NCBI GenBank assembly: GCA_017562135.1
Contig: QEYB01001479.1
Span: forward strand, 62,001 to 126,000
DNA length: 64,000 bases
Source: Dipylidium caninum
Lineage: Eukaryota; Platyhelminthes; Cestoda; Cyclophyllidea; Dipylidiidae
Direction of reading: 5' to 3'
Positions 52,301-63,155 of the stretch are shown one piece after another. The position numbers and the translations under genes were made by a program. Position 1 is the first letter of the stretch, and every line of letters begins with the position of its first letter. The notes under the pieces were generated by a model. It was not told the DNA's origin, did no database searches, and saw only the letters and a list, made by a program, of their open reading frames with translations.

Positions 52301-54937
52301 CTTCCTTTCGCCTTCTTTTCCTCTCTGCCATCTCCAAGGCTCGTTTCTTGGTAACCCAGGCTGCAAATATCTCCTCATTTTGCTTTGCCTTTTCCGCTTT
52401 CTAAAAACCAAGGTTTTGGCCACGTTTATGCTACAAAAATCAAAGTGAAGTTTGTACAACCGCGGGAACTTCCGAGCCCCAATCACGAACAAGGGCAGGA
52501 AGGAGCGCCTCTTGAAATTCGGTTTGTGCGCAGTGCGTCCACCCGACTGAGAAGGCAGTCTTCGTGGGCAGCTGCCTTTTCCCACTTCCAATTGTCATTG
52601 GGAATCACGTGGGAAAAGCCATGGAGACCAGTAATTTGAAGGATACGACAATGGCCGATGCAGGCAGTGAGAGGGCGTTGGCGAATGGCCCTCTCCCGCC
52701 TTCAAGTGTTAGTCGATTCCCCATTGCCTGTGTTGGTATTCGTCTCTAAGAGGGGAAAAGCGCCAATTTTTCCCTCTACTCAGAAGATGAACATTGTGCT
52801 CTTCGTCGAGGCCGTCATAAACGCTATTTTTCCAACCGATCCTGACATCTTCCACTTGGCGCAAGCCCTTTAGGACACGACCGGGATACGGCACAGCTTG
52901 TACCGCTTCGAAACGAAGGTTTTGTAGCAGGATTGATGCGTCGTGTCTCTGATTCCTCAATTTCAGAACTTCCTAGTGCACCACAATGGCAAAACACCAA
53001 TGTAGAGGAGGCAAATTTTCATTATCAAATCCACACTGTATCGAAAGGGACTCGCAAACAGACAACTTATTGTAACTGCTCTTCCCAGTGGTAATAAGCC
53101 TGAACGATCTCTGCATTCGAGACAGTGATGAGGTTAGAGGCGCATGCTCAAACCTTTGCACTCGATGCCTTTTCGCCTGAACGGTTTTGGCCAGGCTGGG
53201 AAAGCTTTTTACAAGTACTCTAATGTCATTTCTATTAAAATCGAGGTATAAAATGAAGAAAGTTTGACATATTCATGTACTCTTATGTGAAAAGCATCAA
53301 TGTTTACACTCTATAATTAATTTTTGTGTGATATCTCGGAAAATAACGTCCAAAATGCCTCCTACTTTTGACAGGACACGTGTCACAGTAACACGATGCT
53401 TCTCGCCTACCTCCAGGGGTGTTGTGGACAGAGTAAACCTAGAAATCCCTCTTTCTTCCTCTTGGCACTATGCGAAAGCCCCATTAAGTCGAGTTTCATT
53501 GGGATGGGACAGAGGCGTTTGCTCACAACGTTGGCGATGTGGCCCCATCGACTGCTAAAAAAGCGCTCGTACAAATCACAAATGGCTGAAAGTCTTTTCC
53601 TCTTTTTGAGCGTTTTCTTCGTTTATACAAAATGTAGGAATTTGTCGGACATACTTCTCTGTCAAAGAAGAAAGCTTAGGCCACCATTTGAACGATTTTT
53701 TCAGAAAACAGCCCTTTGATGCATCTTTCTTCGACCAATCACCACCGCCCACATATTTTATAATGATTCAACGCATTTTGGGTTGCTTGAGAATCATTTC
53801 AGCACCGCTTTGTGTAACTATTTTGACTGTCGACAGTTGTGTGTCGCCCCTCGTAGACAAACAAGTGACTCCTGAACTCGGTTCGGGCCAAAAATGTGAG
53901 CCGAGCCTAGTCCACGAAAGAATTTCAGAGGGAAATGTCTCATAGCACATCGTAAGCAAGCAGATTAAGTTTAAAGAAAGGGCAAAGAGTTAAGTTAAAT
54001 TTGGGTATAGTTGTGTACGACCCTGATGATTTTTGGGCACTTGTAGAAGCACGAAACGACTGCAACTGTCAAATGTGCCAGATTATTTCCTCATTAATTA
54101 GTGCAGGCGGAGTTACAGTGCCTTGTAGACGTGAAACTCATCGTCTTCTTCTCACTAGCATTTCTCCCTACCTCTTACGACTGCATGACAATTGCTGTGG
54201 TTATTCTGCCTTCCTGATTATGTCCAAGTGATTTAATAACGAGTCGATAAACCAAACACCGGACAGCTGCGGATCCCATCGAGGCACTCGGCTGCTCGTC
54301 GAAGATGCCGTCAAACGAACGAGGAGGTTGCATGTCTTTCCATGAGGTATGTAAATGTTGTAAAACAGGTCCCACACACGGAGCCACTGACAGAATTTCT
54401 TCGTAGGTAATCCGACCTCAGCTGAGAAGGAGTCTCCACTCACATTTCCCTTGACAACGTTTTCCACCCTAATCCGCCGTCTGGACCCAATGCCAATCAT
54501 CACAACTAGCAAAAGTTGGCAAAATTATCTACAGCTCAACACATGTACACGAAAATAAATGGTTCTAACCAAGATTGAAGGGCCTTCGCAGGGCCGCGTT
54601 CATGACAATTTCTCACCTGCCTCTTCTTCTCCTCTTCCGCCTGTAGCTGCCTTAACTTAAAGGAGCGTCTTTCCTCTATATACCTTTGGCCACGTTTGGC
54701 ACACCACGTTTGGAAGGTCAGATCTCGCAACTCGAGAGCACTGCCCACGCGAGAGAGACGCTTCTCCGCCCTTCCAGACCCGTCCACTACGTCGTCTCGA
54801 CCCACATCGGTTGAGAGTTCCGCCACGGACGCCGGCGATGTTTTAGTTGAAAGGGGTTGTGTAGGTTTGGGAAATTGTTGGTGTTGACCGCCGAAATTGA
54901 AGGCCCGTTTTTTGCCTCGAGCAGCGCCAGACATCAC
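49399..54937 (-). CDS. CCDC34: CCDC34 homologue, coiled-coil protein with repeated xxxW modules
   Basis: CCDC34 is a sperm-flagellum/cilium-associated coiled-coil protein in vertebrates. Five - strand exons join in phase: 54937-54617, 52400-52242, 51278-51136, 50212-50068 and 49653-49399. They give 340 residues (human 373). The ATG at 54937 opens the first exon. The pattern typical of the CCDC34 domain recurs: a short aromatic/W box followed by a Lys/Arg/Glu-rich helix. The boxes are LTFQTWCAKRGQ, EIFAAWVTKKRALEMAERK, AYETWKALKDGKRERRR, HLAFEAWQKRVTQRLQ and SYAQWELRK. The Trp codon of the fourth box is split by an intron (TG|G), which supports the joint. The last exon has SPYIPTNRWSL, resembling the conserved C-terminal 'NP.PW' motif of the family. 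That last exon's acceptor (TTAAGAG) is weak. Other open frames in intron 2 are described separately. It could instead be another MAP-like coiled-coil protein. Confidence 0.75.
51476..51860 (-). other. Open frames with a hydrophobic C-terminus inside CCDC34 intron 2
   Basis: On the - strand a frame ending at 51476 reads HRFYRFTGVIIAVLAVLPG and then IAAFFASETISS, a 20-residue hydrophobic stretch flanked by Arg, followed by a stop. Just upstream (about 51850-51730) is MVEQWAKMQRFNTRKSISLA in another frame. A perfect donor (GTAAGT) and an acceptor 35 nt apart occur between them. The + strand is also open across the same bases. It could be an alternative membrane-anchored last exon, a nested small gene, or chance open frames in GC-rich DNA. 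I cannot decide. Confidence 0.3.
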
Positions 54938-55919
54938 AACCTTCGTTGGTATTTCAGGAGGGATGTCTATTTTATGAGAACTTAAGAAGCAATTTTGGAC
55001 CTCGGTTAAACCCTCAGTTTTCGCGGTTGGCGAAGGAATAGGAAATTTTTAATTGAAGTGGTGGAGGAAGGAATTGCGATTGCGATGGAAGGCAATAGAG
55101 TGGGAGGGAGGAGTTCAACTTAGTCAAATCAAACTCATTTCATCGAGAAAATCCCAACATTTACATGCATTAACGAGATTTTCTTTGCCTGCGTAGATCT
55201 AATTGAAAAGTAAAAATAAGAAAGAACAGACGAAACCATCTATCCTCCAGTCTGTCGAGTCAGTCAGTCACTCACTTCACAGACTCGCATTGCAGAGAAT
55301 GAGAGAGCATCATGGGTTTAGCGCTCATGGAGATTAAGTGGATTTAAAAGATCTTTTAGTGATCAACAAGTGAGAGACCAGCGGAAGGCAAACCAACTGA
55401 CATCTCACAAAAATATAATGGTAATGTTAATTTACTGTTGAAAAATCACAATCACCGTCGGTTTCGGAATGGAAGAGGCAAGTTAGAGCCAGATATAATC
55501 ATTTTAAGATGGCTAAAGCAAGCAGACATTGCTTTTAATCGATGTTTACTGAAAACTCTTACAGTTTTTCATTTGCATTGGAGCCTTTTGATTTTTGGTC
55601 TGTTGAACGTGACGGACCTAGAAAATAACAATTACCACCTTGATTAATATAAAAAATAATATGTTCGCAGGTACAAATCTATAAGGTAACGAAAGTCCTT
55701 TTTTGTCAGAGAGAAAAGGGAAAACCACACCATCTTATAAAACCTGAAACTTACATTGAAAAATTACATTTGGATCATTTTTGGGTTTGTTTAGTGATTT
55801 ATTCGGCTGCTCCTCCTTATCCAACATCCTTGACTTAGAAGAATTTTGGGACGTTTCTTCATTTGAATTCTTGAAAATTCCGAATAAACTTTCATGCCTA
55901 AATTATTAGAAACAAATAC
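54938..55919. other. Intergenic region upstream of the CCDC34-like gene
   Basis: About 1 kb lies between the CCDC34-like start and the stop of the micro-exon gene, both on the - strand. The + frame 55438-55647 has no support. No gene is recognised. The region should hold the CCDC34 promoter. Confidence 0.4.
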
Positions 55920-56676
55920 TTAGTATTTCATTCCTAAAAGGCAGAAAATTGTAAGTATGACTATAGTTATAGTAACGTGCATTTTTAAATCAATGTTATC
56001 ACGTGCAGCATTCACATTTTCTGGAAGCGAACTTTCAGAGGGCTTAGCAGACGGAGATTTCACGGGAAAACTGTAGTGCAGGAGAATTAAATGTTTTTCA
56101 TTATTTAACAAAATAGTCCTTACCGTAGATCATGGAAGTCACCTATGGGGGCAAAAGTATCCTGTTTCAGAGGACTATCGCGACTAGTACAGGAAATATT
56201 ATTATGAACCCATTACTTTTTTTTGTCCGTATACAAGTGAAGCAGGGAAAATTTGTTAGGCAATTCTAATCTGCTACCCACTGAAGGGCTTTGCATTGGT
56301 ATATCTCTTAGAACAATTACATACTTCAACAAGTTTACCCTTCCTTTCCGGCAACCAATCCACATAATCTTTCATTTTCCTTCAGAGTATCCTCTTTGTC
56401 TTTGATAAAATTTGGCTCGTTGGATAGTTTTTGAGGTAAATATCCTGAATTGGCGTAAACAACAAGAGTTACAATACCTGCACCAAAGATATCCCCGTCA
56501 TTTTCTGAAGAAATATTTTTCCTGAGCAGAGATTCTTTAAAAATATTTGGTTAAGACCAAGCATTACCTGTATCAGTAATCGGTTTACGGTTAGTTGTAC
56601 TAAGACGGACTACTGGAGGGTTCGAAGACAAATCAAAAGGATCCTCAAATGATAGGAACGCCGAACTCAGAGTCAT
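55920..56676 (-). CDS. Small tail-anchored membrane protein built from micro-exons
   Basis: I do not recognise the family. Six - strand exons join without phase conflict: 56676-56568, 56504-56478 (27 nt), 56444-56339, 56306-56278 (29 nt), 56143-56125 (19 nt) and 56070-55920. They give 146 residues. The start ATG has an in-frame TAA six bases upstream. The reading begins MTLSSAFLSFEDPFDLSSNP, has a charged middle (NFIKDKEDTLKENERL) and a Ser/Pro-rich linker (VKSPSAKPSESSLPENV). It ends with a hydrophobic segment (HVTITIVILTIFCLLGMKY) directly before TAA, as in tail-anchored proteins. There is no signal peptide. The phase chain depends on the 29-nt exon: without it the frame breaks. It sits between COX5A and the CCDC34-like gene on the same strand. 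Further 5' exons between 56.7 and 58.5 kb cannot be excluded. Confidence 0.6.
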
Positions 56677-58579
56677 TATTTACACTATCCTCACAATAGT
56701 TCTGTTGGCGGAACACTGTCGTACAGATTTATGGTGTTGGCAAAAGGATTTACTTTGCGCTATCGAAACGAAGTAGAAGAGTGCAGGTAACCAGAACCCA
56801 CCCATGAAGATTAAGCTATAAAGTCAGCCAATGAAGGCGACATATCAACTAACAATCAAATTTAGCTTAGAGAATCATTAACATAATAGGAAAGGTATTA
56901 CACGAAGTGATTCTTGAAAGTAAAAACGACAAAAAATAGTTGAAATTGTATGCCACATGCAATAGTCAGGCCAAAATTTGTAGGAGAATGAAAAATGATC
57001 TGGCCATGATTTACGAAATCCGAAATTTATTCCACTATATGATTAAGGGAAACTAGTGGTCTTTGATTCGAAGCAGCAAAGCGGGTGTTAAATTTGCCCA
57101 AACAGATTAAAGTTTAAACAACGAGTCGCTTTTGTTAGAGCCGTGTATAAATGGCATCAAGATTCTCGCCTCGTTAACTTAGGTTTGCAATGGTTTGAAA
57201 AACGCAATGTTTCCTGTGGTAAGGATAGACGCTTTAAACAAATATTCATTCATTATGAAATTCGCTACCATAATTTGCAGCTGTTTAATTTAACCTCTTT
57301 CATTTTACAAAAAGTAAAGAAGAAAGCTATCGACCACTATAAATTTTTAAATCGATTACTCACTCTTCATATCAATGTTGCTCCATTTATCTTCAACGGA
57401 AAACCTAGCACACAAGGAACCAACAGCACAACTTGTTTCGCGCAAACCTGATGTTCATTTCAATAATTAGACCCCCTATAAATAACGTTCCGCCAAACTG
57501 AACAAGACCCGCCCCCCCTCCACAGAGGCAACCAACCCGCAACCAGGACCGTTTACAATCACTTTGACCTCATTGACTCAAGTTTAATAATTAACAACAC
57601 CCTCCCCCCTCCCTCTGTCAACCCTCCGCAATGTTCTGCCCCAAGCCATAACTTTAATCCCACTATAAAACCTAAAAGAAAATCAACTACAAGTTAACTC
57701 GAAATGTCTTATTACCAGCAAAGTTGAAAGCCAAGGTCTTAACGTGTAAAAGTCATAACGCATACTAATCTCGAATCAATAGTATAGCCATTATGACGGA
57801 TCTAGAAGTCCGCTATCAAGCTTCATTACAAGATGAGACAAAATACACCCCCTAGCGGAACAAAACATTACAAAATAAAATTTCAACGGGATAACCCATG
57901 TGCCTCTCAAGAGCAATTTATCCCACCAAAACTTTAAAGTAAGCATAAAAGTGGAGAACTTCGACAAGAAAGTTGACATCAATTTGGAGAAAAATTCATT
58001 GACAGATGTAGACAGAAAGAAATTTGACCTGCGGGTCTAATGAACTTGCATGGCTAGAAGAAGGCAGAGAGTTATCCTCACTGTAAAATACGTGCTATTA
58101 CTAATTAAGAATTTTATTACTAATTACATCTACTACATAGCTCCAAAGTATTTATAAGCTAATACAGGACTTATATTTGCTACCTGAAATGCAAAAAGTC
58201 AGAGATACCCGCATCTTTTTCGTAAGCAATTCCAACGCATCCAGAATATTAGGAACAGGTTTCGGCAATACGATTCCATGACAAGGGGGTATGTTGATAA
58301 AATGGGATTCGAAAATCGTGGATCATGGACTTAGTAGGGAATTACGACTTGGAATACACTATCCAAACACCCTAATTATGTGCCTTAAATAGTCACATGA
58401 CACTTAAGAAGTAAAGGCACGAAACAGTACATACCTTGTTCTTTAAAAGAGAAAACATTTATCGGTGTGTTAAACAGGTCTCGATTAGAATAGCCAGTCA
58501 GGGAAACTTGGTCGCAAAGAACCAAGTAATCAGAACAGAATGCAAGTACCTGAGCTACTGAAATAGACAGCAAAGGTCT
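56677..58579. other. Region between COX5A and the micro-exon gene, with one exon candidate
   Basis: On the - strand 58549-58435 is bounded by an acceptor (GTAGCTCAG) and a donor (GTATGT). It reads VLAFCSDYLVLCDQVSLTGY and then NRDLFNTPINVFSFKEQ, so it could be an exon of an unknown gene or of the micro-exon gene. Near 58260-58195 another - frame reads VLPKPVPNILDALELLTKKM before GTATCT but lacks an acceptor. The + frame 57143-57451 (AT-rich) and the - frame 57791-57982 have no support. Confidence 0.3.
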
Positions 58580-59434
58580 TTAATCGTCGTAGTCTAGCGT
58601 GTAAAGTTCAGGACGGTCGTAGCCCAACTCTTCCAAAGACGGGATACCGAGTTCTTTCATTGTTGGCCTCACTTCCCCCATCAACCAAGGGAAAAGTTCG
58701 GGCTTGATTTCGCATTTATGCTAAGCGAACAAAAATAAAACAGCGTTCATATCACATAAAAACGAAAAGTTGGCAAACGTATCAAGTATGAAGAACTCAT
58801 AGAATCAAAAATAAAGGAAAAATATTTACATGCAGACTCTCTAGATATCTAATGGCAAGAGCCAGATCATTCAAACGACGGCAAGCTTTTAAGATGGAGA
58901 TAACAATGTCCGGCTCAGGAATAATATCTTCACTATGCAAGTCCTGCAAATATTTGCGCAGCCACCATCCATCTAGCTTCGGGTGGTTGAAGGCAAGCAT
59001 AAAACGTTCTTTGAATTCGGCATAGGGCTCCTCAGAATTTAAGTATTTAGGGTTCGAAGAAGCCGTGCGAATTGGCATCAAAACGCGGGACCCATATAGA
59101 AATCTATGACCTACGTGAGCGGCCCAAAAGAAAAGAGTTTAACATTCCACAGACCATTAAATCGGAAAGATTTAAGTTTAGTGAGGAGGGGTGTTTGAAG
59201 AAAAACAAAAAAAGTAATGAAACAATAAATAGGCTGGAACAAGAATGGGCCTAAAAGGTGGTTATACTCATCGAAGGTATAAAACTGCAGGCTCACACCT
59301 GGATAAATGTTACGAAACGGGGATTTTGATAAGGGGATTAACTGCCACAAACGGGACATCCCGGGGCGAGACAAGTTAAAGGTTACGCGATGCGAGGTAT
59401 GATGACTTAAAACTTGTCGTAAAGTTCCGCACAA
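58580..59434 (-). CDS. COX5A: Cytochrome c oxidase subunit 5A, mitochondrial
   Basis: COX5A is a nuclear-encoded subunit on the matrix side of respiratory complex IV. Exons are 59434-59299, 59110-58830 and 58720-58580 (stop TAA), giving 185 residues. The first 45 residues are basic and hydroxylated (MCGTLRQVLSHHTSHRVTFN), as expected for a mitochondrial presequence. The mature part matches the family: YAEFKERFMLAFNHPKLDGW and WLRKYLQDLHSEDIIPEPDI align with human '[37 protein letters not shown]'. KACRRLNDLALAIRYLESL aligns with 'RACRRLNDFASTVRILE'. IKPELFPWLMGEVRPTMKEL and GIPSLEELG align with the C-terminus. Exon 1 ends in phase 1 and exon 2 begins GT, restoring Gly. It is transcribed divergently from MVK. 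Confidence 0.95.
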
Positions 59435-59889
59435 TAAAATTTAGAAGTTTGTCAGGACTTAGCGTAAAGATAGTTTAATCTCGCCATCCAAGGGAAGAGA
59501 AAGCGTCAGGTATAATAAAAGAGTTGGCGTACACATTTTTATTCATCTATAAGCAGCCTTCTGAAAAACGACATTTTAAGCGTTACACTAAAATTTATAT
59601 ATTCGTTACACAATTCTTGCTGTTTTATTTGTTAAAAGTTTTCAGTTAAATTTTATCGAAGCGTCCGACAGTAGCACGTGTAAAGCGATACGTATTCGCA
59701 AGTGCGAAATCTCCTGGAGGGCGTTCAGAACTGCAGTTTTTTTCGCGGATTTCTTTCAGGAAAATCGCCGCAAGCCTCAATTGGTCACCTTCAATCGTTG
59801 TGCTTTGTGCCCGCTGTGTATTCGCGCCTCTTTGGCTGAGTTTTCTCCTAGCTGTAGTTTCGCCCAATTTTTCGTACTACTTATGTGCA
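59435..59889. promoter_or_regulatory. Probable bidirectional promoter, COX5A / mevalonate kinase
   Basis: The 455 bp between the COX5A start (-) and the preferred mevalonate kinase start (+) must contain both promoters and 5' UTRs. No TATA box or named motif is convincing. The right part is more GC-rich than the left. An alternative upstream ATG for MVK at 59800 would shorten the gap to 365 bp. Confidence 0.5.
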
Positions 59890-61173
59890 ATGTCTATATC
59901 TGCGCCGGGAAAAGTAATCTTATTTGGTGAACACGCGGTAGTATATGGTTTTCCTGCATTGGCCGCCTCTATTGACGCTTCGGTCACTCTGGCATTTAAA
60001 AAGATCACTTCAGTCGCTGGACCGGACGTCGTATTCGCTCTTAACTTTGTCGATTTCACCGACAAATCTATTAATCTCAAAAGCGCTGACTTTGACCTCG
60101 ATCTTCCACCCAGTGATGTGAACCCTAATATATCCAAATTATTATTGGCCAAATCCCAACAGTTGCTAAGTAAGTTTAATATAACGAACCAGGTTTCATG
60201 CAGTGTCGCAACTATTCTTCTATCTTGGCATTTGATGAAATCGCGATTTCACGTCAATGAAACTATCAATGGGCCCTATGATCTCACATTTACTGCCGAT
60301 CTACCCATAAAATCCGGTCTTGGATCTTCGGCAGCATACTGTAGCGTGGTTGCCACCTTTTTTCTTCACATACATGGGATTATTGCTGGTCCCGATTTAT
60401 CTACAAACGAACTTTTTTTCATTCAGTCATTTGCTCATGAGTTGGAAGAAATCATGCATGCTTTGCCTTCCGGAGTCGACACCACCATCAGTACCTGTGG
60501 TGGGTTGGTTTTATTCAGAAAAAATCCTGTCGACAGCAAAACCACCACTCGTCCTTTACTACCCTCACTGCGGAAGGAATTGCCGAAGTTGATAATCATA
60601 AACACACATACGCCTCGGTCGACAGCAGACATCGTTAATTCGGTGAAGATATTTCGTCAGCGTCAACCTGATTTGTGCGCTAAGATATTTGAGGACATTG
60701 CTGCCATATGCGAGAGGGCTGAAAACGTATTCTCATTGCCATTAAATGATGATTTCTTCGATACTCTGGCTGAACTATTCTTGTCAAACCACGAGGCGCT
60801 TGGTAAACTTGGAGTCTCAAACTCACTTCTGGATGAAATTGTTAGTCGGCTGCAGAATATTCAATTTGGCGCCAAATTGACTGGTGCAGGGCGAGGTGGA
60901 TGTGTAATAGCCCTGCCCTGTAGCAAATCACAATCACTGTGTGCTGTTGAAAAAGTGAGGAGCATTCTCCATGATCTTAATGTTTCTGTCTTCGAGGTAA
61001 CCATTTGTGTGCCTGGCATCAGACTTCAAATCAATAAGAATACGAATACATGGTATTTGTTTTTATTTTTTGTTTTGAATTTTAATTTTGGATTGCGAGT
61101 AATGCCCGGCTTTGCTTTGAAGATTTTTTCAACGTGCTCTTTCAGGGTGTGTACAGAATATTGGTTCGCATAG
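59890..61173 (+). CDS. MVK: Mevalonate kinase (GHMP kinase), intronless
   Basis: MVK phosphorylates mevalonate with ATP in the cytosolic or peroxisomal mevalonate pathway, feeding dolichol, ubiquinone and protein prenylation. It is a single open exon. I prefer the ATG at 59890 (427 residues) because the family N-terminus SAPGKVILFGEHAVVYGFPA begins at residue 4. An in-frame ATG at 59800 would add 30 mostly hydrophobic residues. GHMP motif 2 is PIKSGLGSSAAYCSV (about 139-153). PSGVDTTISTCGG carries the catalytic Asp near 197. Motif 3 is KLTGAGRGGCVIAL (about 329-342), with Arg335 where human MVK has Gly. Family homology ends at about residue 380 (VPGIRLQINKN). A hydrophobic 40-50-residue tail follows, which may be read-through of a donor (ATG|GTATTT at about 61050) or genuine. 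All neighbouring genes are intron-rich, so a retrocopy or intron loss is possible. Confidence 0.93.
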   Translation: MSISAPGKVILFGEHAVVYGFPALAASIDASVTLAFKKITSVAGPDVVFALNFVDFTDKSINLKSADFDLDLPPSDVNPNISKLLLAKSQQLLSKFNITNQVSCSVATILLSWHLMKSRFHVNETINGPYDLTFTADLPIKSGLGSSAAYCSVVATFFLHIHGIIAGPDLSTNELFFIQSFAHELEEIMHALPSGVDTTISTCGGLVLFRKNPVDSKTTTRPLLPSLRKELPKLIIINTHTPRSTADIVNSVKIFRQRQPDLCAKIFEDIAAICERAENVFSLPLNDDFFDTLAELFLSNHEALGKLGVSNSLLDEIVSRLQNIQFGAKLTGAGRGGCVIALPCSKSQSLCAVEKVRSILHDLNVSVFEVTICVPGIRLQINKNTNTWYLFLFFVLNFNFGLRVMPGFALKIFSTCSFRVCTEYWFA

Positions 61174-63155
61174 CGATTGTATGGTTAAGAATACATTTGG
61201 CGGCCGGAAAATTATATTTGCTTACAAAGTGATTCGTTGATTTGAAAGGTTTTTCTTATGTACAAGTCATGGTGTCGATTGTTTCTAAGTATGATCGTGA
61301 GTGTATTCCCGTTAAAAGTGCTAGATAGCAGCAAGCGTCGTGCGTCGTGTGGTGTGTTTGAGTGTATGGCCCTCAGCAAGATTGCGTGCTTGAGCGGACT
61401 AGGGAAGTGAGTAAACGATCTTGGTGGAGTGTTGGTCATTTTCGGGGTAACATAATTTGAATGGTTTTCTTGGAGGTATTGATGTTTGTTTGGGTCTTTT
61501 GAAAAGAGCGGTTCTATATCACAGGCAGTAAGTTGTACGTTATAGAATTCCCATCAACGTTCGAGCTTTCATCTCTTTCACTAGTGTTTTCTTGTACATT
61601 GTATACTTGTATGAGCAGTATCTCAAGCAACCTTTTTATTTTGGTTGTTTTGATCTCTCTACTACACTCGAGAGAGGAGTAAACTGTAAACATCGAGGCT
61701 TATTGCTCAGAAATCACTGTTAACGTTTGTAACACTCAAGTCGAGCAATTGGTGGAATACCCTGTCAAAGGAAGCTAAGGATAAAGAAATATTTCAAAGG
61801 TCCTTAGTACTGTTGTCAATTCACGTTGCAAATTTTAAGTTGCTCACTTCCAGTTTGTTAGTGAATTAAGGAAAACTTAACATTTCAAAAGTACTATAAA
61901 GTTTATCTGAAGATGGAACATTTTGTATTTCAATTAATTCGAGTCGAAATTTATGCTACATTGTGGAGAATCGATAAACTTTTCACCTCGAAATAAGTAA
62001 TTTAGATGTTGAAAAATTCCTTAGGAACTGTATAAGATAGGTCCGTTTGTTTTGGTAGTGAGAATAAGGTAGTGTGAACCCCCTAGGTGTATCTGCTAGG
62101 CACTGGAGAATTTTTATCACACTTCCTGTTAACTTCTCTGACAGCTGCCTCTGATGAGGCGTGAGCAACTTGAATGTAATTCTTGGTTAGGCTATTTTTA
62201 TCGCCCGAATATAACGAAGCGATCTCATCTTGTAGTTAACCGAGTGGCATTTGGGATCGGCTTCTGCTTAACCGATGATAGTACCATCCGCTAACCGCAG
62301 GACTCATCCGAGCATAAATCCAAGGAATAGGTCCTTCAGTAAGTGTAAATAGTCTTCGAGGAGCTTTACACTTGATGTAAGTAGATAAAAATGAAGTAAT
62401 TTAGTTTCACGATTGTTGGAGTAGTTCCCACTTCGTGCGTATATCCATTCAATGAGAAGTCCTCTTTTTATTAAATAGCTACAAGTACCCACGATCCATC
62501 CGCATACGACGCAGGGTCCGTAGTAATTTACTTGTTCCTCTCTGTATCAATTGGGCTCTCAAATCTCTAAGCAGGGCGGGAGAATCCCAATGACTAAAGC
62601 AGTAACGTTGCTTGGCAAACTTAATAATGATGCACGGATAAAATCTGGACAAGTATTCTGTAGATTTGACATCCACCTAAGTGGTAGAAATGGGCAATTG
62701 GCAAAAGAGCGAAATCATCAGGCGAGGTACAGGAGCTCGTCAGATGACGAGCGTAGCTGATTTTGGTATTTTCATTCGAAATAAATGGCAGATCGCCATG
62801 ATCATTTCCTAAACCAAGCTTCTAATCGGATCGGAGTCCCGTCAAAATTTGCCTCGTGGAGGTAGGAGGCCTCAAGAATTTTACGTATTATCTTCCTAAG
62901 AGGTTGAAACCTAAGAATGCCAACAAATAAATAGATTCTTTCCTCTTCGAACTCACAAGACCCTTGTCGTCAAATATATGTATATATTTCGTCAAAAGCA
63001 ACACAATCTAACATCATCTTTCTAACCACCAATAAGGCGAGTAAAGAAATAGGCAAGTAAAAGTGCAGTTCATCTTCACACAGATATCAAGGGAGAAGAA
63101 TATAAAGGAGTTGATATATATCACAAATAAGAATGGGCTTGTAGACATCTCAGCA
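61174..63155. other. Intergenic region, no supported gene
   Basis: No conserved protein was found over 2 kb. A - strand frame at 62676-62479 contains LLRDLRAQLIQRGTSKLLRT, which faintly recalls the start of calcyphosin EF-hand proteins, but no EF-hand loop follows. The rest is AT-rich without a recognised repeat. Confidence 0.4.

Noticed and set aside
57143..57451. 102-codon + strand open frame
   Set aside because: AT-rich, no splice signals, no family resemblance; likely chance.
58195..58300. A U12-type AT-AC intron acceptor before the VLPKPVPNILDAL segment
   Set aside because: No AG acceptor is present, which raised the idea, but there is no TTCCTTAAC-like branch site or ATATCC donor, so it would be special pleading.
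60435..60632. - strand open frame opposite mevalonate kinase
   Set aside because: Shadow of the MVK coding strand, which has clear GHMP motifs.
62479..62676. Calcyphosin-like EF-hand exon on the - strand
   Set aside because: Only LRAQLIQRGTSKL recalls the family; no D-x-D-x-D/G calcium loop or following EF-hand exon could be found.
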